Source of the DNA: Terriglobales bacterium
Lineage (GTDB): Bacteria; Acidobacteriota; Terriglobia; Terriglobales; Acidobacteriaceae
Direction of reading: 5' to 3'
NCBI GenBank assembly: GCA_025936825.1
Contig: JAICSO010000013.1
Coordinates: forward strand, 88,226 to 152,225
DNA: 64,000 bases
The notes under the pieces were generated by a model. The model ran no database searches. It was not told the origin of the DNA and saw only the letters and a list, made by a program, of their open reading frames with translations. Below are positions 17,490-27,198 of the stretch, piece by piece. The stretch's first letter is position 1. Each line of letters opens with the position of its first letter. Made by a program: the position numbers and the translations under genes.

Positions 17490-17807
17490 CTAAATGTTTT
17501 CTCCATCTCCGGGGACCGAAGCTGTGGTCTTCTCGCGATAAGCTTGGCGTCCCGCTTCAACCGCTGAGCGCAACTGCTCCTTCTGCGAGTTAATGACTTC
17601 CTTACCGCGAGCGGCCCACTGTCCAGCCTGTTCGCGCGCTTCCTGCGTTCGCTTCTTAACGTAATCCCGGCCCTCTTCTGCTTTCGACATCAGAATCTGC
17701 CGCGTCTCTTCACCCGAATGGGGTGCAAACAGAATTCCAACTGCCGCGCCGATGCCGATCCCAGCCAAAAACCACAAAACTCCACCGCTACCATTCCGTT
17801 CAGACAT
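17490..17807 (-). CDS. YtxH domain-containing protein
   Basis: A 105-residue protein with a Gly-rich membrane helix (residues ~8-27, WFLAGIGIGAAVGILFAP) and the YtxH continuation SGEETRQ, followed by an amphipathic helix with Lys, Glu and Gln. The ATG at 17807 has GGAGG at ideal spacing. YtxH proteins are associated with general stress in Bacillus; their molecular role is not known. Probably co-transcribed with the following DUF948-like gene. Confidence 0.85.
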   Translation of the reverse strand: MSERNGSGGVLWFLAGIGIGAAVGILFAPHSGEETRQILMSKAEEGRDYVKKRTQEAREQAGQWAARGKEVINSQKEQLRSAVEAGRQAYREKTTASVPGDGENI

Positions 17808-17951
17808 AAAGAACCTCCAACAATGATTGCAACAGACGGATGGTAGCACCCGCTATAGGGAAATACAATTCGCGGGCATGGGGAGCAGCCTGTCCTGAGC
17901 GACTGACGCCGAAGGCGGGAAGGAGCTCGAACGAGGCACCTTCGTGGGCTT

Positions 17952-18425
17952 GTGCTGGAAGTCGCCAAGCGAGAGAATGAGCGTTCCGGAGTTCCAGTGT
18001 CAGACCGTAAATACCGCCAACAGGGATATCAGGATAGCGGGGGCGAGAAGCAGAAGACCTCGCACGAGAAGCCACCCGCACGGAAGGACACTTTCGGGCC
18101 ACGTGCCATCCAGATGCCCGGCACGCACACCGTTTCCCGCTGTGCACAATGCGGAACAGTCCTGGCGATGGTGACCGAACCTCTAGGTCAATGCGCGAAG
18201 TGCGGCTTCGAACTGCATTCGTGCAAGCAGTGCACCTACTTCGATCCTTCGCAGAGGTTCGAGTGCCTGCAGCCGGTTCCGGAAAGAGTCACCAAGAAAG
18301 ATGCCCGCAACGAATGCAAGTTCTACTCCATCAGCGTGCGGGTTGAAAAGCAGACCTCGACCGGAGCTAGCCCGTCCAGCCCCAAGGATGCCCGCAAAGC
18401 ATTCGACAGCCTGTTCAAGGATTGA
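17952..18425 (+). CDS. Cys-rich zinc-ribbon protein
   Basis: A 157-residue protein. A basic, disordered N-terminus (~1-55) leads to a Cys cluster: CAQC (~64-67), CAKC (~80-83), then CKQC and two further Cys (residues ~90-122). These can bind one or two zinc ions as ribbon folds. The C-terminal end KDARKAFDSLFKD looks like a short helix. I do not recognise a named family. The assigned GTG start is uncertain, since no strong ribosome site precedes it. The next gene (Ser/Thr kinase) has its own promoter. Confidence 0.7.
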   Translation: MLEVAKRENERSGVPVSDRKYRQQGYQDSGGEKQKTSHEKPPARKDTFGPRAIQMPGTHTVSRCAQCGTVLAMVTEPLGQCAKCGFELHSCKQCTYFDPSQRFECLQPVPERVTKKDARNECKFYSISVRVEKQTSTGASPSSPKDARKAFDSLFKD

Positions 18426-18466
18426 ACTCGCGCTACTATCCAGGCGTCCGATACCGACCGCCATCG

Positions 18467-18495
18467 TTGACTTCGGAGTTCGTACTCCCTAAGAT
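18467..18495 (+). promoter_or_regulatory. sigma70-type promoter for the Ser/Thr kinase
   Basis: TTGACT (18467-18472) and TAAGAT (18490-18495) are separated by 17 bases. The start codon at 18514 is then only about a dozen bases from the expected transcription start, so the leader would be very short. Confidence 0.6.
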
Positions 18496-18513
18496 CCTTA
18501 GGTCTCTTCGTCT

Positions 18514-21500
18514 ATGATCGGCGAAACTATCTCCCATTACAGGGTGATCGAGAAACTCGGGGGCGGCGGAATGGGAGTGGTCTTCAAGGCCGAGGACACC
18601 CGTCTGGGCCGCTATGTCGCCCTGAAGTTCCTTCCTGAGAATGTTTCCGCAGACGAACAAGTTCTAGGCCGTTTCCGGCGGGAAGGGCAGGCAGCATCTG
18701 CGCTGAATCATCCCAATATCTGCACGATTTATGACGTCGGCGAAGAGGCCGGCCGGGCATACATCGTGATGGAGTATCTGCAAGGCGAGACGCTGAAGCA
18801 TCTGATCGGCGATCACCCGCTGGAACTCGACGAGCTTATGACCTTGGCGATCGATCTGGCGGATGCCCTGGAGGCGGCGCACGCGCGCGGAATAATTCAC
18901 CGCGATATCAAGCCTGCCAACATCTTTGTGACCGATCGTGGCCACGCGAAAATCCTGGATTTCGGATTGGCCAAGGTGGAGGTCGGAAATGCGTTGGCGC
19001 CCGTGGGAGAAACTGCACCGACGGCTGGAGTTGCTGACGACCACCTGACGAGTCCGGGTTCGGCTCTGGGTACGGTCGCGTACATGTCTCCGGAGCAGGT
19101 GCGGGGGAAAGCTCTCGACGCCCGCACCGACCTGTTTTCATTCGGGGTTGTGCTCTATGAGATGGCAACGGGGGCATTGCCATTCCGCGGAGAAACCTCG
19201 GGCGTGATCTTCGATGGCATCATGAACCGCGCGCCGGTTGCGCCAGTACGGCTGAATCCGGACTTGCCGCCAAAGCTTGAGGACATCATCAATCGCGCTC
19301 TGGAGAAAGAGCGCGAGTTGCGGTATCAGCATGCGTCGGACGTCAAATCGGAATTGCTGCGGCTCAAGCGCGATTTGAGCAGCAAGAAAATCACCTTGCC
19401 CGAAGCCATGCCTACGATACCCGAAGAACCGGCAGGATCCACCTCGCCAAGCAGGCCGTTTGCTTCCTCACCAAAGCCGGACTCGGGAAAGGCGCGGCCT
19501 GCCATGGAGAATGCCAGTGGATCAGCTGTCGCCCCGACAGAGACTCGCCCATCTGGCAATGTAGAAGTGCCGCCAGTGTTGCATGAAACCGGCAGCAAAC
19601 CGCCTTCGCGGCGCTGGTATAGCCTGCTGATTCTTGTCGTTGTGGCAGTCGCGGCTTTCGGCGCCTACTTCTACTTCCACAAAACCACGACTCCCGAGCT
19701 CACCGATAAAGACCAACTCATCCTTGCTGACTTCGATAACAAAACCGGCGATCCAGTGTTCGATTCGACTCTGAAAGAAGCGCTGGCGATCCAGTTGGAG
19801 CAGTCGCCGCTGATCCAGTTGGTGAGTGACGCCGAGTTGCACGACAGCCTGCAGTATTTGGGACAGCCGAAGAACCAGCGCATCACCCCGGAACTGGCGC
19901 AACAAATCGGGCAGCGGCTGGGAGTGAAGGCGTATTTGACGGGCACAATCGAACCACTGGCGTCGTCATATGTGATCTCTATTAACGCGGTCAATTGCGC
20001 GACCGGTGATGTTTTCGGGCGCACGCAAGTCACCGCGCCGGACAAGTCAGGGGTGCTCGCCGCAGTTTCCACTGCCGCCACAAGCATGCGCGCCAAGCTA
20101 GGAGAGTCACTCGCTTCGATCCAGAAGTTGTCGACGCCGTACTTGAGCAGTGTGACCACTGCTTCTCTGCAGGCATTTCATGCATTTTCGCTGGGCGAGA
20201 ATGAACATCGGCTCGGACACGACTTCCCAGAGGCCGCTTCTTTTTACGAGCAGGCGGTGCAGCTCGATGGCAACTTTGCGATGGCGTGGGCGCGCCTCGG
20301 GGTCGTACATGCAAACACGGGAGCTACGGCTAAGGCTCTGGTTTACATGAAGAAGGCTTACGAGCTCCGCGAACGCGTCACCGAACGCGAGCGCATGTAC
20401 ATTGAGGCGCAATACGCTCTTGCCCAAGGCGATCTGCCAAAGAGCTTGGAGTCGTACAAGCTCTATGCTTCTACCTATCCGCGAGACGCGAACGCGCTGA
20501 ATAATCTAGGTTCGACCTACTCGGCAGCCGGGGATTATGAGCAAGCCGCGCAGAGCTTCGTGAAGACCTGGGAAGCCGCAAAATGGGACAACGCGGCGGC
20601 TACCAATGCTGCCGGGGCATTTCTGTTGCTAGACGATCTTGCAAAGGCTTCAAAGTACCAGCAGGAATCCTTGCAGGAGGGTGCTGGCGAAAACCCTAGT
20701 TACCACGCGAATGATTTGCTTTACAAGTTTCTTTCTGGGCAGGGCGATTGGGAAAACGAAATACAGTGGAGTGCTCCCCGCCCGGGCGGTTTTCTTGTAG
20801 ACACCATTGCAGCCGGTGTGAATTTCTTCCAGGGAAGAGTTCGCCTTGCCGAGCAGCAGTGGGAGCACGCTGCCCAGCGCGCCTTACAGCAGCACCTCAC
20901 CGACACTGCGGGCGCAATCTATTCGGTTGAAGCCGTGCAAGCCGCCATGATCTCGAATTGCACTATGGCTCGCTCGGCGGCCCACAAGGCCCTGTCGTTG
21001 GATCACTCCGAGGCAACGGTCCCCAACTCCACTCTTGCTCTCGCACTCTGCGGCGAGATCGCTCTCGCGCAGCAGGACATGCAGCGACTCGCAGCCGCCG
21101 AACCGACCAATACTCTCGTGAATGAGGTTGCGCTACCCCAAGTGAAAGCGGCGATCGCGATCAGCCAGAAACGTCCCAAGGATGTCGCCCAAATCTTGAC
21201 GTCGGCAGCGCCGTATCTTCTGGCATCGAAAGCTTCGCAACTCTCGGGGCTTGCATCACTCGATGCAAATGATTGGCAACAGGCGGTCTCAGATTTCGAG
21301 CCTTGTACGCGCTATCGCGGTCTGACCCTTCAAGAGGGGCCGTCTGGAAATCCCCAGGTGCCCGACTATGAACTTTGCCTTCTGGGCATCGCTCGCGCTC
21401 AGTCGCATCTCGACAGGGTGGCAGCTCGCCAGAGCTACACCAAGCTCCTGGAAATCTGGAAAAGCGCCGATCCCGATTTCGCGCTGGCGCAAGAGGCAAA

Positions 21501-21525
21501 AAAGGAATTTGCAGCTCTGCAATAG
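18514..21525 (+). CDS. Ser/Thr protein kinase with C-terminal TPR region
   Basis: A 1003-residue protein typical of Acidobacteriota. The kinase domain (residues ~9-285) has the Gly loop (GGGGMGVVF), the VALK lysine, HRDIKPAN and DFGLAK, all intact. A Pro/Ser-rich linker (~290-365) and one membrane helix (~368-387) follow. Outside lies a FlgO/TolB-like region (~400-540), then tetratricopeptide repeats (~545-1000). The kinase would be cytoplasmic, the TPR part periplasmic. Substrates are not evident; the gene stands alone behind its own promoter. The following gene is convergent. Confidence 0.93.
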   Translation: MIGETISHYRVIEKLGGGGMGVVFKAEDTRLGRYVALKFLPENVSADEQVLGRFRREGQAASALNHPNICTIYDVGEEAGRAYIVMEYLQGETLKHLIGDHPLELDELMTLAIDLADALEAAHARGIIHRDIKPANIFVTDRGHAKILDFGLAKVEVGNALAPVGETAPTAGVADDHLTSPGSALGTVAYMSPEQVRGKALDARTDLFSFGVVLYEMATGALPFRGETSGVIFDGIMNRAPVAPVRLNPDLPPKLEDIINRALEKERELRYQHASDVKSELLRLKRDLSSKKITLPEAMPTIPEEPAGSTSPSRPFASSPKPDSGKARPAMENASGSAVAPTETRPSGNVEVPPVLHETGSKPPSRRWYSLLILVVVAVAAFGAYFYFHKTTTPELTDKDQLILADFDNKTGDPVFDSTLKEALAIQLEQSPLIQLVSDAELHDSLQYLGQPKNQRITPELAQQIGQRLGVKAYLTGTIEPLASSYVISINAVNCATGDVFGRTQVTAPDKSGVLAAVSTAATSMRAKLGESLASIQKLSTPYLSSVTTASLQAFHAFSLGENEHRLGHDFPEAASFYEQAVQLDGNFAMAWARLGVVHANTGATAKALVYMKKAYELRERVTERERMYIEAQYALAQGDLPKSLESYKLYASTYPRDANALNNLGSTYSAAGDYEQAAQSFVKTWEAAKWDNAAATNAAGAFLLLDDLAKASKYQQESLQEGAGENPSYHANDLLYKFLSGQGDWENEIQWSAPRPGGFLVDTIAAGVNFFQGRVRLAEQQWEHAAQRALQQHLTDTAGAIYSVEAVQAAMISNCTMARSAAHKALSLDHSEATVPNSTLALALCGEIALAQQDMQRLAAAEPTNTLVNEVALPQVKAAIAISQKRPKDVAQILTSAAPYLLASKASQLSGLASLDANDWQQAVSDFEPCTRYRGLTLQEGPSGNPQVPDYELCLLGIARAQSHLDRVAARQSYTKLLEIWKSADPDFALAQEAKKEFAALQ

Positions 21526-21552
21526 AAGCTGCCCAGATACTTCGCCGCAACT

Positions 21553-22273
21553 CTACGGTTTCTGCGTCGGCCGGATCAGCACTTCGCTGACGAACGACTG
21601 CGGTGCCTGCGTCGCCAGCATACCGACCACGTGGGCAATGTCTTCGGGTTTAAGCATCTTGTTAGAGTTCTTGCCGTGGTGACAGCCCTCGCTTGTGTCG
21701 ACCGAGCCAGGGCACACCACCGAAACGCGAATATTCTTCGCGCGCAGCTCCTCGGCGACCGCGTAGCTCAACCCGTTCAATCCCCATTTCGACGCTGCAT
21801 AGGCCGCGCCATTGGGCAACGGATTTTTGCCGGCTAAAGATGAGATGTTCACGATGTGCCCGCCATTTTGCCGAATCATCATGGGCGCGAATGCGCGAAT
21901 GGTGTAGAAAACGCCGCGGAGGTTGGTATTCAGGACCTTTTCCCAGTCCGCCGGTGTCATTTCGTGGAGCGGGCCGGAGAAGGAGCCGACGCCTGCGTTG
22001 TTGACGAGGATGTCGATGCGTCCGAACCCCTTCTCGACCTCGGAAGACGCGGCTTCGACCGAGCGCAGGTCGCTGACGTCGCAAGTAATCGGGACCGCAT
22101 TACCTCCGGAAGAGGAGATTTCGCGGGCCAAAATCGAGTTCATTGCGGGAGCGCGCGCATAGCGCGACCGTAGCACCCAGGCTGGCAAGGTGAGAGGAAA
22201 TCGATTTGCCAATGCCGCGTCCAGCGCCGGTTACCAGCGACACCTGATTCGAAAGGGGTTTTGCGGAAGTCAT
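21553..22273 (-). pseudogene. SDR family oxidoreductase, one frameshift
   Basis: From the ATG at 22273 (GGAG ribosome site) the frame encodes the Rossmann start QVSLVTGAGRGIG and VALCARSRNEL. It then goes out of frame near 22131-22140. A second frame, open to 21553, supplies the rest: ITCDVSD, DILVNNAG, NISS and the catalytic YAASK, ending in PTQKP. The total of 721 bases is one more than a multiple of three, so one extra base explains it. Repaired, this is a normal ~239-residue classical SDR. An apparent shorter gene starting at 22212 would lack the cofactor-binding glycines. Substrate unknown. Confidence 0.8.
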
Positions 22274-22355
22274 TTTGGAGCTCCGTTTTGGTTCAAACCA
22301 CCAAGTCTATGGAATTTAGCATCTCAAGCATTAAGACGTGTTGGAGCTAAGTTGC

Positions 22356-22384
22356 TTGCGTAACTTTAAGTGCGCCAATATAAT
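22356..22384 (+). promoter_or_regulatory. sigma70-type promoter upstream of secreted repeat protein
   Basis: TTGCGT (22356-22361), a 17-base spacer and a perfect TATAAT (22379-22384). The leader to the ATG at 22560 would be about 168 bases, long enough to hold regulatory structure, though none is obvious. Confidence 0.6.
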
Positions 22385-22559
22385 CCGCTCACCGGAACAA
22401 AGGCCTCTGCGCCAAAAACGGCAGAGGGTGTTCCGTCCCCAGCGTATCAGGGGGCGCACCACGCTGGAACCATCCGTGTGTTAGATGTCTGAGTGCGGGT
22501 TCCGCGTCCGACCGGTATCCTGAAGAAATCGATTTCCCAAAAGCCCGAGGAGCGATGGA

Positions 22560-23924
22560 ATGAAAAAGATTGTTCTGGCGATTCTGCTTGCGTGCGCAAT
22601 GGTGGCCACCACGCAAGTTCCTACACAGGCCCAAGCCGCGCCGCAAAATCCGCCTGCTGCCCAGGGTGCCTCGGGCGGCGGAGAATCGGCGCCTACCATT
22701 AAGGATCCAGCCGAATATAACGCCTACGTCAATGCCATTCAGCAGCAAGATCCCAACGCCAAGATCAGTGCGCTGGAAGCTTTTCTCACGCAATACCCCA
22801 ATAGCGTAATGAAGACCACCGCGCTGGAAGTCCTCATGGGAACCTACCAGGCGGCGAACAATCCGACCAAGGTTGTTGACACTGCAAAGCGGTTGCTCAC
22901 CGCCGAACCATGTAGCCTCTCAGCGCTGGCTCTGTTGACGTTCAATAGCCGCCAGGCAGTTGCTACAGGACAGAACCCGCAACAGAACCTGGCCGACCTC
23001 ACGCAGTATTCCAATAAGGGCCTCGATTGTGTAAAGACCGCGCCCAAACCGGCCACTTTGCAGCAGGCGCAGTTTGACGACCTCAAGAAGAAAGTGAACC
23101 CAATTTTTGAGGCGGGTGCCGGCTTCGCGGCTCTGCAGAACAAGGACTACGAAAACGCAAAGACGCACCTGCGCAACGCGGTGGAAACACAGCCCGAAGA
23201 TTTACAGAACGTTTATCCTCTAGCCCTGGCTTACTTGACGCCGAATCCCCGGCCCGACGAAGACACCTTGAACGGCCTCTTTTTCACGGCGCGCGCCGTC
23301 AACCTCTCGAATGGCAATGCGCAGTTGATGCAGTATTTGACGAAGACGTACAAGAATTTCCATGGCTCGGATGAGGGTTTGCAGGACCTGCTGGCCTGCG
23401 CAAAAACCAATCCCATGCCAACCGCGGATTGCACCTCCAAAATCACGAAGTATGTGCCTCCTACACCGGCACAGCAGGCGCACGACCTGGTCAATGGTAA
23501 GACTCCCGAGCAGATTGCCCAATTGAGTTTCGGCGAATGGGAATTGGTTCTCTCCGCCGGCGCGCCTGAAGATCAGGACAAAGTTTGGAGCGTGATCAAG
23601 GGCAAGCCGCTGCAGATGCTTGGCCTCGTGGTCGAGGTGCCCAGTAATACGGAACTTCACATGGCGGCCAGCGCGGACGATATCGACGCCAAGCGGACCG
23701 ACATCACCTTGACCATGACCGGCCCGATTCCAGCTGCGAAGCTGCCCAAGGGTGGTGAGACAGACTTTGCATTCGAAGGTGTGCCGGCATCCTACACGGC
23801 AACTCCTTTCATGTTGCAGATGACCGATGGCAAGCTTCTCAGGAAGCCCGGGGCAGCTCCGGCCAAGCCACCGGCGCGGCGACGCCCGGCGGGCACTACG
23901 CGGCGCAAACCAGCCGCGCAGTAG
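22560..23924 (+). CDS. secreted TPR-like protein with basic tail
   Basis: A 454-residue protein with a signal peptide (residues ~1-24). Residues ~55-280 form helical pairs typical of tetratricopeptide repeats (for example NPTKVVDTAKRLL and NKDYENAKTHLRNAV). The second half contains a beta-rich region (~320-425) and a C-terminal Pro/Arg/Lys tail (PPARRRPAGTTRRKP) that could contact nucleic acid, peptidoglycan or lipid. Function unknown. It is followed by a good Rho-independent terminator. Confidence 0.75.
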   Translation: MKKIVLAILLACAMVATTQVPTQAQAAPQNPPAAQGASGGGESAPTIKDPAEYNAYVNAIQQQDPNAKISALEAFLTQYPNSVMKTTALEVLMGTYQAANNPTKVVDTAKRLLTAEPCSLSALALLTFNSRQAVATGQNPQQNLADLTQYSNKGLDCVKTAPKPATLQQAQFDDLKKKVNPIFEAGAGFAALQNKDYENAKTHLRNAVETQPEDLQNVYPLALAYLTPNPRPDEDTLNGLFFTARAVNLSNGNAQLMQYLTKTYKNFHGSDEGLQDLLACAKTNPMPTADCTSKITKYVPPTPAQQAHDLVNGKTPEQIAQLSFGEWELVLSAGAPEDQDKVWSVIKGKPLQMLGLVVEVPSNTELHMAASADDIDAKRTDITLTMTGPIPAAKLPKGGETDFAFEGVPASYTATPFMLQMTDGKLLRKPGAAPAKPPARRRPAGTTRRKPAAQ

Positions 23925-23947
23925 ATCGGAACCGCTCAAACCAATAA

Positions 23948-23978
23948 GGCAGCCCGCAAGGGCTGCCTTTCCTTTTTG
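23948..23978 (+). terminator. Rho-independent terminator
   Basis: A perfect 8-base stem, GGCAGCCC and GGGCTGCC, closes a four-base loop and is followed by TTTCCTTTTT. It lies 23 bases after the stop of the secreted TPR-like gene. Confidence 0.85.
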
Positions 23979-23996
23979 CTCAGCGCCCGTTTACGA

Positions 23997-24145
23997 AAAC
24001 CTTCACCACAGAGAACACAGAGTCCCACAGAGGAACGCCACAGAGGAGTTCGAGAGTCTGTAGCTGCGGGAGGACTTCGGCTTCAAAACCAAAATTCCTC
24101 TGTGAGCTCCTCTGTGGGACTCTGTGTTCTCTGTGGTGAAGGTTT
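23997..24145. repeat. perfect 38-bp inverted repeat of CACAGAG units
   Basis: Arms 23997-24034 and 24108-24145 are perfectly complementary over 38 bases, with a 73-base spacer that itself holds further CACAGAGGAG / CCTCTGTGAG copies. The arms consist of repeated ACAGAGNNC units of about 8-9 bases. It sits between a terminator and the end of the convergent fis-like gene. No ORF is contained. Confidence 0.9.
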
Positions 24146-24165
24146 GTTTTTGCGGGGGAAGGCGA

Positions 24166-24444
24166 TTACCGCGCCACTTTTTTGTCGTAGATGCCAGGGC
24201 GTGCGCTGCGCGGAGGGCGGCGGCCGCCATCGCGGAATTCGCGAACATCGATCTTCAGTTCATCAATTGTGCGGCTCAGAGTATTGCGATGCATGCCGAG
24301 TTGCCGGGCCGCGCGGCACTGGTTCCCCTTGTTTTCTTCCAGGACTGTGGCAATAAAACATCGCTTAAACTCTCGTACCGCTTCTGAATAGAGAATATTG
24401 CTGCGATACATGTTCTGCACGAGGGTCAGTAGTTGATCTTTCAC
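24166..24444 (-). CDS. Fis-type helix-turn-helix protein
   Basis: A 92-residue protein. Residues ~22-65 form a Fis-like DNA-binding domain (FKRCFIATVLEENKGNQCRAA, with RQLGMHRNTLSRTI as the recognition helix). The remainder is a basic tail. It is similar to the C-terminal HTH of NtrC-like activators but has no ATPase domain. The start is GTG. It is last in a purC-cvpA-fis gene group (43 bases after cvpA), so it may be a global or local DNA-binding regulator. Target genes unknown. Confidence 0.85.
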   Translation of the reverse strand: MKDQLLTLVQNMYRSNILYSEAVREFKRCFIATVLEENKGNQCRAARQLGMHRNTLSRTIDELKIDVREFRDGGRRPPRSARPGIYDKKVAR

Positions 24445-24487
24445 GAGTATCTCTTTTCAGCGCTTTCAGCTGTCTGCGGCGACTCGA

Positions 24488-25021
24488 CTACTTGCCTGAG
24501 TGTGCAGCCTGCTGCGACTTGCGCACGTAGTCCAATCCTTTGTAAAACGCGTCTCGTAACTCGGCCGGTGCCACCCAGATCGCAGCGCGCCCTACCACCA
24601 GGAAATACGGCGCGAGCGATGAATTTTGTAGCCAGCGCGAAGTCGGCGTAAACGCCGTCATGCCCACCAGAACAATTGCGATCAGCAAACAACCACGTAT
24701 CAATCCGAGCACACCGCCAAAAAAACGGTCGACAAAACTCAGCCCTGCTTCTTTCATCAACCAGCGCACGATCTTGCCACAAATCCCGGCAAGAACCATG
24801 ATCCCAATAAAGATGGCAAGAAAGGCGACGATCTGCGCCAACCACTGCGAGCTCATGTGTTCTACAAAATGGGCCGCGAGTTGGCGGTACTCCCACGCCG
24901 CGATCAAATACCCAAACACCAGTCCCGCAATTCCGAACGCTTCTTGAAAGAATCCGGAACTTGCGGCCTGAATTACAGAAATCAGCAAAACCGCAACAAT
25001 GATCCAATCCGCGATGTTCAA
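24488..25021 (-). CDS. cvpA: CvpA family membrane protein
   Basis: A 177-residue protein with four membrane helices (residues ~4-20, ~28-46, ~63-85, ~100-125) and the CvpA signature GFFQEAFG, FVDRFFGGVLGLIRG. In E. coli cvpA is needed for colicin V production and lies near purF; recent work links it to envelope stress. Here too it neighbours a purine gene, purC, 23 bases upstream. Start codon TTG. Probably translated from the purC promoter transcript. Confidence 0.88.
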   Translation of the reverse strand: MNIADWIIVAVLLISVIQAASSGFFQEAFGIAGLVFGYLIAAWEYRQLAAHFVEHMSSQWLAQIVAFLAIFIGIMVLAGICGKIVRWLMKEAGLSFVDRFFGGVLGLIRGCLLIAIVLVGMTAFTPTSRWLQNSSLAPYFLVVGRAAIWVAPAELRDAFYKGLDYVRKSQQAAHSGK

Positions 25022-25044
25022 AGATCAGCCCCAGCCCACCGGTC

Positions 25045-25956
25045 TTACACGTCCAAATCGCGCCCGGTCAGCTTGCGATACGCTTCCACGTACTTCTCAC
25101 TCGTCTTACGCGCCACCTCGGCGGGAAGCGCGGGAGCAGGCGGCTGCTTGTTCCAGCGGATCTCCTCGAGATAGTCGCGTACGTACTGCTTATCGAACGA
25201 CTGCTGTGACATTCCCGGCGAGTACAACTCGGCAGGCCAGAAACGCGAAGAATCCGGCGTGAGCACCTCGTCGGCGAGCGTGATGCCGGCGGCAGTCTTA
25301 CCAAATTCGAACTTGGTATCGGCGATAATGATGCCCTTGGTGCGCGCGTAATCGGCCGCCTTGGTGTAAATCGCAATACTCAGATCGCGGAGTTGCTTAG
25401 CTTCCGCCGGATCGACCAGCTTGCACATCTCTTCGAAAGAAATGTTCTCGTCGTGGCCAGTAGTGGCCTTGGTTGCCGGTGTGAAGATCGGTTCCGGCAG
25501 CTTGTCGGATTCTTTGAGTCCCGAGGGCAGCTTGATTCCGCAGACGCTGCCGCTTGCCTTGTACTCTTTCCAGCCCGATCCTGAGAGATATCCGCGCACC
25601 ACGCACTCAACCGGGAACATGTCGGCTTTCTGGACCAGCATGGATCGTCCCCGAAGCTGGTCGGCGTATGGCTGAACCTCAGCCGGATACTTGCTGACGT
25701 CGGCTGTGACGAGATGGTTGGCTATCGTATCTTTCAGGTACTCGAACCAGAACATCGAAATCTGCGTGAGCACACGGCCCTTGTGCGGAATGCCGGTGGC
25801 GAGCACGTAGTCGAAAGCCGAAATGCGGTCGGTCGCTACAAAAAGGAGCCGGTCCTTGCCGACGTTATATACATCGCGCACCTTGCCACTGGCAAAGAGT
25901 TCCAGGTTGGGGAAGTCAGTCTTGAGGAGAACGGGATCGAGGGTCTGGGTAGTCAT
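25045..25956 (-). CDS. purC: SAICAR synthetase
   Basis: A 303-residue enzyme that joins CAIR and aspartate in de novo purine synthesis, using ATP. Motifs include [10 protein letters not shown] (residues ~24-33), [10 protein letters not shown], the SGSGWKEY loop and the ADTKFEFG region with GHDENIS before it. The length fits the ~300-residue (eukaryote-like) branch rather than the shorter E. coli type. A strong promoter lies just upstream, and cvpA and the Fis-like gene follow closely. Confidence 0.95.
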   Translation of the reverse strand: MTTQTLDPVLLKTDFPNLELFASGKVRDVYNVGKDRLLFVATDRISAFDYVLATGIPHKGRVLTQISMFWFEYLKDTIANHLVTADVSKYPAEVQPYADQLRGRSMLVQKADMFPVECVVRGYLSGSGWKEYKASGSVCGIKLPSGLKESDKLPEPIFTPATKATTGHDENISFEEMCKLVDPAEAKQLRDLSIAIYTKAADYARTKGIIIADTKFEFGKTAAGITLADEVLTPDSSRFWPAELYSPGMSQQSFDKQYVRDYLEEIRWNKQPPAPALPAEVARKTSEKYVEAYRKLTGRDLDV

Positions 25957-25987
25957 TTATAGATTCTAACAATCGGAATCGTCGCGT

Positions 25988-26015
25988 ATTCTAGCGGCTC
26001 TGAATTTTTTGTCAA
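25988..26015 (-). promoter_or_regulatory. near-consensus promoter for purC-cvpA-fis
   Basis: On the minus strand TTGACA (26015-26010), a 16-base spacer and TAGAAT (25993-25988). The start codon of purC is about 32 bases beyond the -10 box. This is the best sigma70 match in the window. Confidence 0.75.
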
Positions 26016-26140
26016 CGGCGGAAATCATACTGGATTTTCCGGAATACTGCTTAACACTGAAGTGGCATTGACAAAGTCGCAATCGGCGAAAATCTGCGTA
26101 GGCGGGACAACTGCAGGGTCCGGGCCTAGGGTAAGAATGC

Positions 26141-27148
26141 TCACTTGGAAAGCATTCCAATGGTTGTGAGCCAGATGTCAACCAACTCTGGCCAGTGCGT
26201 TATAGGAAATTTCGTGGGTCGCAGGCCAAATGCGTGCCCGCCCTGAGCGTAGAGATGCATTTCGACAGGAACGCCGGCCTTTTTCAGACCAATGTAATAA
26301 GCCAGTGAGTCGTTCACGTTGTCGACGTGATCATCTTCCGCTTGCACCAGGAAGGTCGGCGGCGTTTCGCCGGTAATATGCAGGTCAGGATTTAACTCCA
26401 GACTTCTATCACCGCCTGACCGGTTGTCGAGAGCGCGAATTACATACTTCTTTGTGCCGAAGTTCGCGTCATATTCGGCTGCGTCAAATGAGAGATGCCC
26501 GGGATAAATCGCGGCAGCGAAATCCGGTCGGCAGCTCAGCCTGTCGGCAGAGTCCACAGCGGGATATAACCGCTTATCAAAATGTGTGCTCATCGCGGCT
26601 GCAAGGTGTCCGCCGGCTGAAAAACCAAGCACGCCGATCTTGTGAGGATCAACATGCCACTCTGCTGCGTGGAAACGTAGTAGTCCGACTGTCCTTTGCG
26701 CATCTTCCAGCGCCATTGGCGATTCCGGATACGGACCTGATTTGGGATACTCGCCTACGTCGGTCACCCGATATTTCAGTAACACGCACGTGATCCCTTT
26801 CGGCGTGAGCCAATCGCAAACCTCCGTTCCTTCAAAATCGATAGCTAAACCTTGATATCCCCCGCCAGGAAAGACGACGATGGTTGCCCCCGTGTTCTTG
26901 CCTTCCGGCGAGTACACAGTCATCGTAGGCCGCGTCACATTGGTGACAGAAGTTACCGGTTTCCCGGCGAATAGTTTCTTGGATGTTGCAACATGTTCCG
27001 GCCCGGCTGCGGGCTGAGGGTCGGGCGGAGTACTCGGCCAGATGGAAATTTGTTTATGTCCTGGAGAGGGTTCCCATACCCCGGTCTGAGCAGGCAGCGT
27101 GACAGACGCAATGATTAAGAACAGCGCTGAAATGAAGCATTTCTTCAT
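26141..27148 (-). CDS. secreted alpha/beta hydrolase (esterase, BD-FAE-like)
   Basis: A 335-residue protein starting MKKCFISALFLI, a signal peptide cleaved near residue 20. The oxyanion-hole region is PGGGYQGLA; the nucleophile elbow is GFSAGG (Ser around residue 196); Asp lies in AEDDHVD and His in GGHAFGL. This triad and layout fit the BD-FAE or acetyl-xylan-esterase-like group. It probably removes acyl groups from plant polysaccharides outside the cytoplasm. The longer frame to 27364 would overlap the acyl-CoA dehydrogenase gene. Confidence 0.85.
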   Translation of the reverse strand: MKKCFISALFLIIASVTLPAQTGVWEPSPGHKQISIWPSTPPDPQPAAGPEHVATSKKLFAGKPVTSVTNVTRPTMTVYSPEGKNTGATIVVFPGGGYQGLAIDFEGTEVCDWLTPKGITCVLLKYRVTDVGEYPKSGPYPESPMALEDAQRTVGLLRFHAAEWHVDPHKIGVLGFSAGGHLAAAMSTHFDKRLYPAVDSADRLSCRPDFAAAIYPGHLSFDAAEYDANFGTKKYVIRALDNRSGGDRSLELNPDLHITGETPPTFLVQAEDDHVDNVNDSLAYYIGLKKAGVPVEMHLYAQGGHAFGLRPTKFPITHWPELVDIWLTTIGMLSK

Positions 27149-27198
27149 GAGAACAAGCCTACGCGTGGATGGATTCACACAAACTGCGGTGTACCCGC

